From Riptortus pedestris (taxonomy: Eukaryota; Arthropoda; Insecta; Hemiptera; Alydidae): a DNA stretch of 64,000 bases. The notes under the pieces were generated by a model. The model made no database searches, was not told the origin of the DNA, and saw only the letters and a program-made list of their open reading frames with translations. Position 1 is the stretch's first letter. The number at the start of each line of letters is the position of its first letter. Shown piece after piece: positions 33,185 through 44,588 of this stretch. Both the position numbers and the translations under genes were made by a program. The stretch is from NCBI GenBank assembly GCA_019009955.1, contig CM032233.1, positions 114,221,001 through 114,285,000 of the forward strand, given 5' to 3'.

Positions 33185-33810
33185 TTATATATATAATTCC
33201 ACTGTACGTGTGTATGTCACTGAACTCCTCCTAAACGGCTAGGCCGATTTGAATGAATTTCTTTGTACGCGTTTGGGTGACGCCCTGGGCGGTTTAGCGT
33301 CACAAATCATCCCGGCAGATGGAGCAAGAGTAGGGTCGTAAGGGAGACCTAAAATTAAAAATAGCGATATTTCGTTTCCTATTGGTTTTTCGGGAAAATA
33401 TGTACAGGATTAAAGTTGCTTATTTTGTTATTTAGAGTAACGTTTGCTATATTCACTTTTGCCGTATAACAAAGTATAAACGAGATATACACTGAAAGAT
33501 TAAAGTGGGAGGCAACAATTGTATTGGACACCAACGATTGAACCGAACTTAACAAAACTCGGTATGTGAATTAGCATTAATTCTTCCATGATTATAATTC
33601 CAATATTAAAGTTTTTAAGTTCGAACGGGATTGGGGGTTAGAAGGGAGGCCTGAATAAAAAATTCGCGATATTTCATTTTTTATTTGTTTTTAGGCAAAC
33701 GTGCGCATAACAAAAGTTGTTTTTTGCGTTATTAAAAGTAGCTTTTGTTTTAAACTTAATATCCTAATCTCTTGAAATATCATGAGGAACAACGATTGTC
33801 GGGTCCACTA

Positions 33811-33811
<1 letters not shown>
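33185..33811 (+). mobile_element. Second Helitron subfamily, internally deleted
   Basis: The 5' region reads CCACTGTACGTGTGTATGTC and CTCCTAAACGGCTAGGCCG. The 3' end reads ACGATTGTCGGGTCCACTAG before T. Both ends differ from the main Helitron, while the middle (GGGAGACCTAAAATTAAAAA, ACAAAAGTTG) is related to it. It is flanked by HINE-A pieces on both sides. Confidence 0.78.
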
Positions 33812-33869
<58 letters not shown>

Positions 33870-33940
33870 GTTTTAAAGGGACCTCATCAACCGAATACGA
33901 CATAAATCAGGGAAATTTGGTAATATCAAAAGAACTTGCA
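33812..33940 (-). mobile_element. AT tract and HINE-A 5' end
   Basis: AT/AC tract, then AGTTTTAAAGGGACCTCATC and AATCAGGGAAATTTGGTAA. With 33008-33170 this is one minus HINE-A split by the Helitron. Confidence 0.65.
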
Positions 33941-34298
33941 ATTATATGTAGAGTAGCCAGGCATCGGGTGCCAGAGAATATTCTCAAAGATGTCGACATG
34001 AAGCTAATAGAGGAAACTTCTTCAAAGAACTAGGAAACTTTCGTGAGCAAAACACCTCGTGCTAACCACCAAGGAAATGAAAGGAAGACCTTATTGATTA
34101 CATGGATTGCCCAGCATGTAGAAAATAATTCAAGGATAAGTAATTTTGATTGAATTGAAATAAATTTGTTAACAGGCAGCTGTTGTGCTGATCAATTTAT
34201 AAATAGTGATTAGTATGTTGATACATATTTGAACTGGAAGATTCAACTTTAGAAACAATTAGATTTCCATTCGAGGGATAATAGGGTTGTCAATATTG
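33941..34298. other. Spacer
   Basis: No recognised feature. Confidence 0.4.
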
Positions 34299-34299
34299 A

Positions 34300-34838
34300 A
34301 ATATATCTGAATATCACTTATTAATTTTATTGAAAACTATTTACTTTAGCTAGCTGTAATTTATAATGATTCAGAATAATTTTTAGCTCAATCACTTAAA
34401 GTTTAGTAATCGGAGAACAAAAGAAGGGACCCCCCCCTTCAGAACGTATCTGCTTATATGTCACAAATTAAAAGTTGAATGAAAACAATATTTGGTGATT
34501 AAGCTTCAATGAAAGTAGTTTATTATATCACAGAGTAATGTTTATGTGGCATGAGTAGGAGTGGGGTTTTACTGAAAGCGGAAACCAAATAATCCAAATA
34601 TCTTGGATAATACTCATTAAATAGAAAATATGAAGAGTAAAACATTTATAGATCATTAGATTTTCAATAAGATTGGTTCTATTCAACGTCCATTTACATC
34701 CAACGTATAGTAACGAAGATATTTTGAGTTGTCTAAAGTCCCCCTCCCACTGGTCCGATTTCAGTCATTAATGAACTTGATCTTTCTTTTTAGATAAAAC
34801 GATTAAATATCAAGATCGGTAACAAACAAACAAAAATT
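34300..34838 (-). mobile_element. HINE-A half, left arm of a palindrome
   Basis: It runs on the minus strand from TTATTAATTTTATTGAAAAC through the C-run (34430) to GATCGGTAACAAACAAACAAAAATTGC. The terminal 3' hairpin is absent on this side. Confidence 0.75.
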
Positions 34839-34839
34839 G

Positions 34840-35274
34840 CTCTAGCGGTCGTAATTTTTGTTGGATCGTCACAAAAGTTTATATTTAAACGTTTTATTCA
34901 AAAATAAAGATCGTGTTCTTTAATGGCTGAAATCAGACAGTGAGGAGAAGGGGGGGGGATTTAGAGGGGGAAATTTCTAAAATTCTTAATTTCACCGTTA
35001 TTATGCGTCGGATCGAAAAATTGTTGTTATATATATTTTTTCACTATCTTTAATATTAACCAAGATATGTGCATGTTTTTTTTCGGCCTTCAGTAAACTC
35101 CCACTCCTACTCATGTCATATTAACAATAATCAGTTATATTTTGAAACACTTTATTTGAAACCTAAATATCAAATATTTTTCTCATTGAACTTTTACATC
35201 TTGAGATAAATACATATACGTGACGCAAGTGGGAAATCTGCTTAGTTAACGCAGCCCCTGCGGGACGGACTTTT
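34840..35274 (+). mobile_element. HINE-A half, right arm of a palindrome
   Basis: It starts GCTCTAGCGGTCGTAATTTTTG and ends GCAGCCCCTGCGGGACGGACTTTT. It is joined directly to the minus half at the point where the AT tract normally lies, so the two 5' regions are both missing. Confidence 0.78.
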
Positions 35275-35400
35275 GTGCACCCGACTGGCCACATGGAAGA
35301 ACTTTCTGATATGGATAATTTTTATTACAAATTCTGCATCACTCTTGAGAGTCCTGGTTTGCCAATCACAACTTTTTAAAAAGAGTTTTATTAGCAATAT
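35275..35400. other. Short spacer
   Basis: No feature recognised. Confidence 0.4.
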
Positions 35401-35560
35401 TACAGAGAGATAGTCGCAGACACATGTACGCTAGGCAGGTTTTATATATATATATATATATAATTTTTTTTAAGTATATTACTTTTTTTTATTTATTTAT
35501 TTATTTTCAATTTATATTTTTTGTTTCAACCCCCCCCCCCTTTTTATTATATTTTTTGGG
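35401..35560 (+). repeat. Retroposon-like T-rich segment (relative of 45081-45292)
   Basis: ACACATGTACGCTAGGCAGG, a TTTATATATAT run, T-rich tract and C10 run. The order matches ACACACACGCTAGACCAACT and its T-rich continuation at 45.18-45.29 kb. Confidence 0.5.
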
Positions 35561-36056
35561 GGGTGGGGGTAAGAGGGGTTCTCGGCCATATGGTCTGAAA
35601 CCTACTTACAGGTCTTCTATTCAACTATTAAAAATAAAATACGTTTTCAGACAAACTATTTAAATTAACATTAAACATAAAGCTTATTAAAATTACAACT
35701 ATTAAAATATATTATAAATGGCAAATAAATTTCCAGACAAACTATTTAAATAAATACTAAAAAAAAAAAGCTATTATTAATTAGACTAAACCTTTAGACT
35801 ATTAGAATAAACAATGGAGTTAGGGCTATTTTAAAAAAATAATAATATAAAAAAATTCCTTAGTGGGACTAGAGTTAGCAAGTTTTAATAATTTATTAAC
35901 TATTACATTTTGTGGTACTTCCTGCATAAGGCCAGTGAACCTATATCTCTAATGATACTAACAAACTCTATAACATAAAAACTAAAGTTACCTATCGAGG
36001 GAATTAAAGAGCCATGTCATACATAAATATTTACTTTTTCCATTTTATTAATGTGT

Positions 36057-36060
<4 letters not shown>
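35561..36060. other. AT-rich spacer
   Basis: CAGACAAACTATTTAAAT occurs twice (35649 and 35733), a local duplication. Otherwise nothing seen. Confidence 0.45.
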
Positions 36061-36097
<37 letters not shown>

Positions 36098-36100
<3 letters not shown>

Positions 36101-37135
36101 AGAGAGATTGGAAATATGAAGTATTGGATATATTTTTCAAAAATGAAAAAAAGTTGGTGAATATAAATCTTCTGAAACGGAGAAACTCACAGTACTATAT
36201 TTCTGCCAATTCCCTACCCCCACCCTCCCCCTGCAATGCCTATTTCTGTGGTAGTCAAAATTAGATCTATGAATTTCCAAAGAAATAAACATTCCATTGC
36301 TTTTGAAGATGAGAACCACCTTGTAGTGGTATTCGTTGACATCCATAAAGCATACGACATGGTTTGGACCAAACGTGTACTGATCCAATTGTCTTCCTGG
36401 GTATTTAAGGGACGACTTCTTGAGTATTTATCATCATTTCTAAATAATAGGCAATTCCGTGTCAAGGTTGGAGGAGTATTCTCAGACATGCACGAATTGA
36501 CTAATGGCATCCCCCAAGGATCTGTTGTTAGTGTAACGCTCTTCCTTATAGGCATAAATGATATATTTGATATTATAGATACGCCAGCTTTTGCATCACT
36601 TTATGGGGATGATTTTGGTTTTTATGGTACAAGCAATATATCCAATTTAAATTACAAAAAAAATTAAACAACCTTAAGTCCTGGTCTTCAACAACAGGGT
36701 TCCTAATATCCTCCTATAAAACAAAATGCGTTCAATTATGTCGGATAAGAAAGTGCTCTGGTCCAAATTTGACATTAAACGAAAACATATTACGCTTTGC
36801 GGATTACATCAATTACTAGGGCCTACACTTCGACAAAAGATTGGCATGGTTCACCTAAGAAATTTAAGAGTTCAGTGCCACAAACGAATGAATATTCTTA
36901 AAATAATTTATAATAGGAACTGGGGATCAAATTGAGACACACTAATGCTTCTATACAAAACAATAATAAGGTGAAAGATAGACTATGGACCACAAATATA
37001 TAATTCCTCGTAATAGACACGATCCATAATTCTTGCTTACGACAGGAGCGTTGCCTACTTCTCCAATAGACAGCCTCTTCGCAGAAAGCAGCCATTTCTA
37101 AGCTAAAGAAAAATTTTCCTAACAAAACAATTATA
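36098..37135 (+). pseudogene. LINE reverse transcriptase, 5' truncated at an (AT)n tract
   Basis: The main frame is 36236-36667. It shows ENHLVVVFVDIHKAYDMVW, GRLLEYLSSFLNNRQFRV, NGIPQGSVVSVTLFLIGIND and ASLYGDDFGFYG, that is RT blocks with the active site as YGDD in place of the usual YADD. Other frames continue the thumb: KKLNNLKSWSSTTGFLISSY KTKCV, LRNLRVQCHKRMNILKIIYN, LLYKTII, KIDYG. This order fits I/Jockey-type LINEs. Several stops and frameshifts break it. Confidence 0.85.
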
Positions 37136-37852
37136 TCCGAAATTTCAAGAATATTTGGTATGGAAAAACGCGCGCACGCGCAAGCACGCCCCCTTGGGAT
37201 CCAGTGGAATCAAAATTAAGTTATACCATGTTACCACACAGAAACGGTGAATTACCTAGGGCAGCCTTTGATATGTTGCGGGCCAAACTTCGGGTGCGAT
37301 ACGTTCGCGGCTGCATTTAAAAGTAGTGCATTTTAAAGTAGTGTTCATAATTTTTTACGATAGATATCAGACATGAAATTATAACGACAATGTAATTATA
37401 ATACAATTTACTAAAATAACAAAATGAAATGAAAATAATAGGAAAGACATTAATAATTAACTCCTAAAATTTGGAATTATTACAAACAACGAAAGTTAAA
37501 TAGCGATACCGAAATCAACGAACTTGAATTTTAAAAACTAATCCATCGATGTTTGGATTAATTCTACTGATATAAAGACGAAAAGAATTTTTCAAATTAT
37601 CGTCAGTCAGCCTTGTACGATGTTTTGTTTTATTAACTTCCATCAATGAACTGTGTGTAGAACTGTGCGCATTTATAAATATTGCCAAAGCACAAATCTC
37701 TCCTCATATTTCTCATTTGGAGTTAAAAGTGTAATATTTTTGTTTAATTGGGTTTTTCAAAATGTCTCGTCGGCCGGTGGTTGCCCACATATGACCTAGG
37801 GTGACGTTTGCTATAGATTACAATATAATACAGTTGATATTATAAATCATTA
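37136..37852. other. Spacer, possibly decayed LINE at its left
   Basis: No clear protein. The first 180 bp may continue the LINE. The rest is AT-rich without features. Confidence 0.4.
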
Positions 37853-38355
37853 ACAGATGATTTGAAGAGTGATTTATTTGTGTAATAGGAAACCATATTA
37901 AAAAACACAACAAAAAATGCACAGAAAAAATAGAAAAATACGTGGATCAGTCATCTGAGAAAATAAACCGAAAGACGAACATGACCTAGCTAATCAGATC
38001 ATGTTTAAACGAGTCTGTTTACTTATAGGTCTGTCCGCTAAAGCCAAAACAATCAATTCGCTAAGCCTGTTCCAGAAACATATTTATTTCCCATTTATGC
38101 AACGATTTCATCTGTTGTCCAAATATTTTTTGTCCATGTCATTCTTTTCTATTCCCGAAGTTATTCTTTCATAGCCTTCCTGAATTTCTTAGTTTGGTAA
38201 CTGGATAATTGGTCTCTATTCTTTCGGCAATTAGCTATTCAGGTAATCAATGGCCTTTCAACTGTAAAGCTTACAATTGAATTACTGTTAAATACCCACT
38301 CTCACCTGAAATCGCCACTGGAGTTTATTTTGCTTCAAGTAATACCAAGGAATAA
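37853..38355. repeat. Segment B copy 2
   Basis: Nearly identical to 31222-31732. Here it precedes segment A, the reverse of copy 1. Confidence 0.85.
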
Positions 38356-38731
38356 AAGGAAAACTAAAATATTACTGAGTCATTTGATGTTGTAAACATT
38401 CCCAATATCCGGTGGAGTTAGCCATAAAAATAACTAATAAAAATTGTGAAAAGATATCTAGCCACGCTAAAATAAGATATAAATCCAATTTTATTGAAGG
38501 AATTAAGCTTTGCACAACTAATGGTTATTTTAAATTCAATGATAAAATATTTTGACATCTTTTCAGAAATTAAATGATAATGATGCATTTTTGTCAAAAA
38601 GTGGAGTCTTTATAGATTATGTTCTACAGCAAATTATTGATGATATTGATTTTTATACAGATACTTGGATGATATACTAGCATGCGTTCACAATGATAAT
38701 AAAAGAAAATATTCATATTATTTAAACAAAT
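38356..38731 (+). pseudogene. PLE reverse-transcriptase fragment, segment A copy 2
   Basis: TTNGYFKFNDKIF, then a gap, then LQQIIDDIDFY and, one frame away, YRYLDDILACVHNDNKRKYS. The YLDD box with a following HxDN and the preceding FKFN block fit Penelope-type RT. The sequence is frameshifted and lacks flanking blocks. A HINE-A follows at 38732. Confidence 0.65.
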
Positions 38732-39107
38732 AGCCTGTCACGCAGGGGCTGCGTAAACTAAGCAGGTCCCCACGGGAAGGTTTACAACAAATAAATCTGC
38801 ATACTGGTAACTCCACCCTGAATGTTAAGGGAATAAATACAAACGGTAATAAGAAATCATTCAGTCAATTTACAAATTAATAATATCTAAAACGGAAAGC
38901 ATCTGAATTGAAAACAAATAGGGCAGCCAACTTCGCAGCGCCGAATAAATTATTTATATTGTTATTATTCTTATATAATAGACTTATTATACCCGAAAGA
39001 TGAACAATTAATGAAATATATCAGAACATATTAATTTTATTGGAAACTATTTACTATAGCTATTGTAGCAATTTGAAATGAATCAGAATAATTACTATCG
39101 GATAAAT

Positions 39108-39171
<64 letters not shown>

Positions 39172-39298
39172 AACGTATCTCATCTTCGTCATCTCCTAAG
39201 TAGAATCGATGAACATTTGAAGAAATCTTTCGAAAATCACGTCATGAGTACGACCTCTATTAAGGGGAAATCCCCCTCCCTAAAGGGAAATCTGCTAA
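38732..39298 (-). mobile_element. HINE-A copy, central deletion
   Basis: AGCCTGTCACGCAGGGGCTGC to CTAAAGGGAAATCTGCTAA. A (CA)n(AT)n tract lies at 39108-39168. The middle with the C-rich run is missing. Confidence 0.82.
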
Positions 39299-39796
39299 AA
39301 ATATAACCCTGTGTACGGAGCCCTCATTATGAATTTGTCTTTATCATTTCCCAATACTAGTATACTATTACATAAACCTCTCTTTATTAAAAAACTTAAA
39401 TGTACCTGGACATTGCGAGAAACGTGGCAAAATTTATAAAATTGAAATGCCAACACCGCCCAATAGTGAATGTTCAATCTGTGTGTTTGCCAATTGATTA
39501 GAAGGTCGGGTAGTTATTTAAATTTATTTCGGTGTCTGGGAAGGATGCTAATGCCATTAGGGCTATGCCCCAGAGGGTGGAGTATCCACTGTTTACATTC
39601 GGCAATGTCAGCGTCACCCGTATAATCCAAAACGTATCAGTTCTGCACAGAGCATTGTTTGTTTTGTAGCAAGGGCATTAACTAATGCACGATACAAATT
39701 ATAACTTCGAGAACATTACCAGTCTGCCTAGCAAATCTTATCTAACTCAATGAAATGTAAAGGATAGAAGTTCAAATAGATAATAATAAAATTATG
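39299..39796. other. Spacer
   Basis: No feature recognised. Confidence 0.4.
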
Positions 39797-40081
39797 AAAA
39801 AAACCAACACGTAGGGGCTGAGTAAACAATGCGAAGTACACGCATAAGAATAGATGATGCCATCTAACAGCAAATTCGTATGCATCTCCCATAATAAAGA
39901 ACTCATAAAAACAATTTGTCATTGAAGCGTAGAGGTTCATGGTATGTCAGCTTAATGTTAATAAGAGATGAGTAGGAATGGGGGTTTACTGAGGGATGAA
40001 AAGTAAACATTCCAAATATCTCGGTTAATACTCACATAAGAGAAAATATGTATAATACGCCATTCATAGGCCCATATGAAA
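39797..40081 (-). mobile_element. HINE-A copy, 3' part (interrupted)
   Basis: Diverged end CCAACACGTAGGGGCTGAGTAAACAATGCG, then TCAGCTTAATGTTAATAAGA and AATATCTCGGTTAATACTCA. It is interrupted at 40082 by the Helitron pair and resumes at 41862. Confidence 0.65.
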
Positions 40082-40142
<61 letters not shown>

Positions 40143-41810
40143 GTAACCTCTGTCTGTACGTTGATTTTTTTCGTGAAATTTCACGATAACTTATCGTTTC
40201 ACACATCATGGACACCATAACTGCATTTTGTTTCTTTGGTGTCTGTTTATTTGTTTGTTACCTTTTCGCGCATAAACGGCTAAACAGAATTTTATGAAAC
40301 TTGGTATGTATATTACTACTAACCCAACTTAGACTTTAGACTATGTTAATATACTCTGACACGAACAGGAGTGGGGGTTATAAGAGAGGGCTGAAATTAA
40401 AAATAGCAATATTTCGTTTCCTAATGCATTTTTGGCAAATATGCACATAACAAAAGTTGTTTATTTTGTTATTTGGAGTAACTTTTGTTATATACACTTT
40501 TGGTTTATACCTAAGTATAAATGAGTTATACGTTAAAAACTGCTGCGGAAGTCAACAATTTTATTTGGCACAAAAAACTCAACCGAACTAAACCAAACTC
40601 GGTATGTGAATTATCTCTCTTATAATAAGCCATACCAACATTTCAAGAGACGAGCAGGAGTGGGGGCTATAAGGGAGGCCTGAAATTAAATATAGTGATA
40701 ATTCGTTTCCTATTGGGGTTTCGGCAGATATGCACATAAAAGTTGTTTATTTTTTTATTTAGAGAAACTTTTGTTATATACACTATCGTCGTATACCGAA
40801 GTATAAAGGCTAAAAATAATAGCGGGAGCCAACAATTTTGATGGGTACTAACGATTGAACCGAACTTAGCAGAACTCGGTGTGTGAATTAGCATTAATTC
40901 TTCCATGATTATAAGCTATATTAAAAATTTTAGGTTCAAAGCTATATCGCGAATTTTACTTCAGGCCTCTCGCATAACTCCCACTCCCGTTCGAACCTAA
41001 AAATTTTAATATAGCATATTATCATGAAGGAGTTAGTGCTAATTCACATACGAAGTTTTGTTTAGTTCCGTTCAATTGCTAGATCCCAATAAAACTATCG
41101 GCTCCCGCTTTATTTTTTATTGTATATCTCGTTTATACTTTGTTATACGGCAAATGTGAATATAACTAAAGTTACTTTAAATAGCAAAATAAACAAGTTT
41201 TGCCATGAGCGTAGTTGCATAAAAACCAATAGGAAACGAAATACCACTATTTTTTAATTTCAGGCTTTCCTTACAACCCCCACTCTTGACCGTCCCTAGA
41301 AATGTTGGTATGGCTTATGATAATTAAGACGTCACTGCTAATACACATTCCGAGTTTTATTTAGTTCGGTTGAATCTTTTGTGTCAAATAATATTATTGA
41401 CTCCCGCTATAATTTTTAGCGTATAACGTATTTAAACGTCGGAATACGAGGAAAGTGTATATTCCAAAAGTTACTCCAAATAACAAAAGAAACAATTTTT
41501 TTATGTGCATATTTGCCGAAAAACCAATAGGAAACGAAATATCGCTATTTTTAATTTCAGACCTCCCTTATAACCCCCACTCCTGTTCGTCTCAGAGAAA
41601 ATTAATATAGCCTAATGTTTTCCTAGTAATAATATACATACCAAGTTTCATAAAATTCGGTTCGGCCGTTTATGCGTGAAAAGGTAACACACACCAAATA
41701 AATAAAATGCAGTTATGGTGTCTATGGCATGTGAAAGGAAAAGTTATCGTGAAATTTCGAGAAAAAAATCAATGTACAGACAGAGGTTACAATTTTATAT
41801 ATATATACAG

Positions 41811-41811
<1 letters not shown>
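40082..41811. mobile_element. Two Helitrons fused head-to-head as a palindrome
   Basis: The left arm (40082-40937, plus) starts TCTATATATA... AAAATTGTAACCTCTGTCTG. The right arm (41000-41811, minus) ends with the complement GGTTACAATTTTATATATATACAGA. Both arms lose the 3' end at the same region: TTATAAGCTATATTAAAAAT on the left, CGTTCGAACCTAAAAATTTT on the right, with about 60 bp between. No CTAG end or hairpin is present. Confidence 0.85.
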
Positions 41812-41866
<55 letters not shown>

Positions 41867-41987
41867 AGTGGACCTCATTTCCTTTATCTCTTGGGTAGGA
41901 TCGAAGGGCATTTGATGAAAATTTTCAAAAATCGCGTCATGAGTACGACCTCAATAGTTGATTTCCCTCAATGGAAATCTGCTAAAA
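41812..41987 (-). mobile_element. AT tract and HINE-A 5' part
   Basis: AT tract, TTTTGAGTGGACCTCATTTC and GATTTCCCTCAATGGAAATCTGC. This is the other half of the HINE-A that starts at 39797. Confidence 0.75.
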
Positions 41988-42396
41988 TACCGGATGGCAT
42001 ATAGTTGCAGGAGCTACCGATTATACCCTAGAACAAGTATTCGGCTGAGTACGCTTCAACCAAAAATCTATTAAGTTTGTATGTTGTTTGCTATTATTCC
42101 TCTACTGATAGATTAAGTGTAGGTCCCGTTTAATTCGACAATAAAATCAGTATTAAAAAAATCATCAGGTATTTGAAATGAGCGTTCCACTAATAGAATG
42201 ATAGTAAGTTTAACCTCTGCAGGCTGGGGTTGAGGATGTAGCAGTAGCTTAGATCGGATGGTTAATTATTTAGCTACTGCCACATCCAATTATGCAGATT
42301 AATATGATGTACTGAAAGCATGGATTTGATATGCAACAGTTTAGGTCCGCATGTAACACTCGGCAGTGTATGCCAAAATTTAACTTTATAGAACAT
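41988..42396. other. Spacer
   Basis: No feature recognised. Confidence 0.4.
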
Positions 42397-42585
42397 AAAA
42401 AAGTCCGTCACGCAGTGGCCGCGTAAACTTAGCATATTTCCCGCATGCTGGTATTGCACGCTAGTGATCCCAATTAACCACATACTCTCTATTTATATGT
42501 GAAAACCCGTGAGTAGAAAAGAGGGTCTAATGAAGACTGAAAAGAAGAAAGTACAAATAACTCCTTAATATTTGACCTTAATGAC
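42397..42585 (-). mobile_element. HINE-A 3' end, truncated
   Basis: AAAAAGTCCGTCACGCAGTGGCCGCGTAAAC, then a diverged body ending before the next copy. Confidence 0.65.
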
Positions 42586-42780
42586 AAAAAGTTCGACAGG
42601 CGGGGGTTGCTTAAACTAAACGGATTTCCCACGTGAAGTTTTACAATAGAGAAATTTCACGAGAACCGAACTAGCTCATTTTCGTCATCTCCTGGGTAGG
42701 ATCCATGGACATTTGAAGAAAATGTTTGAAAAGCCCGTCATGAGTACGACCTCAATAGTTGATTTCCCTTCAGGGAAACG
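42586..42780 (-). mobile_element. Miniature HINE-A, about 195 bp
   Basis: Both ends remain: AAAGTTCGACAGGCGGGGGTTG on one side and GATTTCCCTTCAGGGAAACG on the other, joined by a deletion at GAACCGAACTAGCTCATTTTCG. A satellite array begins only about 10 bp later. Confidence 0.78.
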
Positions 42781-42788
42781 TATTCGGC

Positions 42789-43535
42789 CGTGGAACACTG
42801 CCAGTGAAGCATACTTGCAATAGACCACTACCAAGAAACCAGTGAAGCTTACTTGTCGTGGACCACTACCAAGAAACCAGTGAAGCTTACTTGTCGTGGA
42901 CCACTACCAAGAAACCAGTGAAGCTTACTTGTCGTGGACCACTACCAAGAAACCAGTGAAGCTTACTTGTCGTGGACCACTACCAAGAAACCAGTCAAGG
43001 TTACTTGTTGTGGACCACTACCAAGAAACCAGTCAAGGTTACTTGTTGTGGACCACTACCAAGAAACCAGTCAAGGTTACTTGTTGTGGACCACTACCAA
43101 GAAACCAGTCAAGGTTACTTGTTGTGGACCTCTACCAAGAAACCAGTCAAGGTTACTTGTTGTGGGCCACTACCAAGAAACCAGTCAAGGTTACATGTTG
43201 TGGACCTCTACCAAGAAACCAGTCAAGGTTACATGTTGTATACCTCTACCAAGAAACCTATCAAGGTTATTTGGTGTGTACCACTACCAAGAAACCAGTC
43301 AAGGTTACATGTTGTGGACCTCTACGAAGAAACCTATCAAGGTCACTTGTTGTGGACCACTACCAAGATACCAGAGTGAAGCTTAATTGCATTCGACCAC
43401 TACAAAGAGTCAAGCGAAGCTTACTTGTCCTGAACCACTACCAAGAAACCATACAAGCATCCTTGCCGTGTGTCACTACCGAGAAACTAAAGAAGTAACC
43501 GTGGACCACTACCAAGAAACACAGAGAAGGTTCTG
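42789..43535 (+). repeat. 38-bp satellite array, about 19 copies
   Basis: Unit: GTGGACCACTACCAAGAAAC CAGTCAAGGTTACTTGTT. Early units have GTGAAGCTTACTTGTC, middle units GTCAAGGTTACTTGTT, and later ones have CTCTACC, CCTATCAAGG or ACATG variants. The last units are ragged. Because 38 is not a multiple of 3, three units (114 nt) read through all frames, which explains long ORFs in all three forward frames (up to 200 codons). Not evidence of coding. Confidence 0.95.
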
Positions 43536-44588
43536 TAGACAGCAATTAAGCTTCTTGGATAATTGAGCTGCTCCTTAAGGCATGTTATGAAGAATGAAAT
43601 AAATTTTCTTTGTGGTGGTGACTTTTTTTGGTTTGTAACGATTCATTTAGAATATTTCCATTAAAAAATGAATTTATACAGACCTTTCAAAGAAGTCATA
43701 CTTCAATAACCATAATAGAATTCATTGAGTACCTTACTCACCACAGTAAAAAAAACAATAGCTAGTTTGCTTTTAGGAGCCTTTCCATCTTTTTTTTTTC
43801 TTTTCTTTTTTCATCATATCCAGGTAGAAGAACGTCAAGTGACGAGGCTGCCCTGTTACGCCCTATGTTTTAAAACCTATTTATCACCGCTAAATCAATG
43901 TACAGAGGGACCATTTGATTAATGGTCAGGTACCAGTGATCCCGTACCTGATGTCTTTCTCTCCCGCCGAGTTCAGGGGAAAAAAGCGTGTGGCTCCTGT
44001 TACCACCCACTCTATCTTGTCTCGTTCCTCGTGTCTTTTACACGAGCCACTGATACCCGGCATGCTTTTTTTAAAGGGCTCGAAACCCTTAAGCAACGGG
44101 AAGGCACCCAATTTCTTCTTCCCCCAGACGGAATATATTAAAGGTTTGATGGAAAAAATGAGTAGAACATTTTTTTTTCCCACTACGTTATCTAGAAATC
44201 TCCGCTTGTATTCGTGACCTTACATACAAAAAATGCATTTTGCGTTAAAGCCTTCACGAGTATAGTCACACAAAATGATCATCGTGGATTCCAGAAACCA
44301 CAAAATAATGCTACATTTTTAGTAGATTTCCCTCATTATCTATTTTATTGCTAATCCCAGTAATCTTCACAAATTTTTCAAAAGTTATTTTAGAGATTCT
44401 ATTCATTACTCGTGACTGTAACTAACATCCACCAGAGTGTTGCTTCATCGTTTCAAATGTTTAGTGGCGTATGGTAAAATTTGAATTAAAACTATATGAC
44501 ACTTTTTTGAAGTTCATAACTAGCAGTGTTGATGACTATATTAAGTGGTGTTATGAATATGAACACTATCAAATTTCTTCTTATATTT
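43536..44588. other. Spacer with a GC-richer patch (43800-44200)
   Basis: The patch has open frames on both strands (43915-44217 plus, 43926-44183 minus) but neither resembles a known protein to me. It is not a copy of any other repeat in the window. It could be unique DNA or an unrecognised element. Confidence 0.4.

Noticed and set aside
42896..43498. 200-, 150- and 135-codon ORFs in three overlapping frames
   Set aside because: Explained by a 38-bp tandem unit without stops; a 3-unit superperiod opens all frames together.
43725..44217. Possible gene in the GC-richer patch
   Set aside because: Overlapping opposite-strand ORFs of similar length, no domain recognised, homopolymer runs inside.
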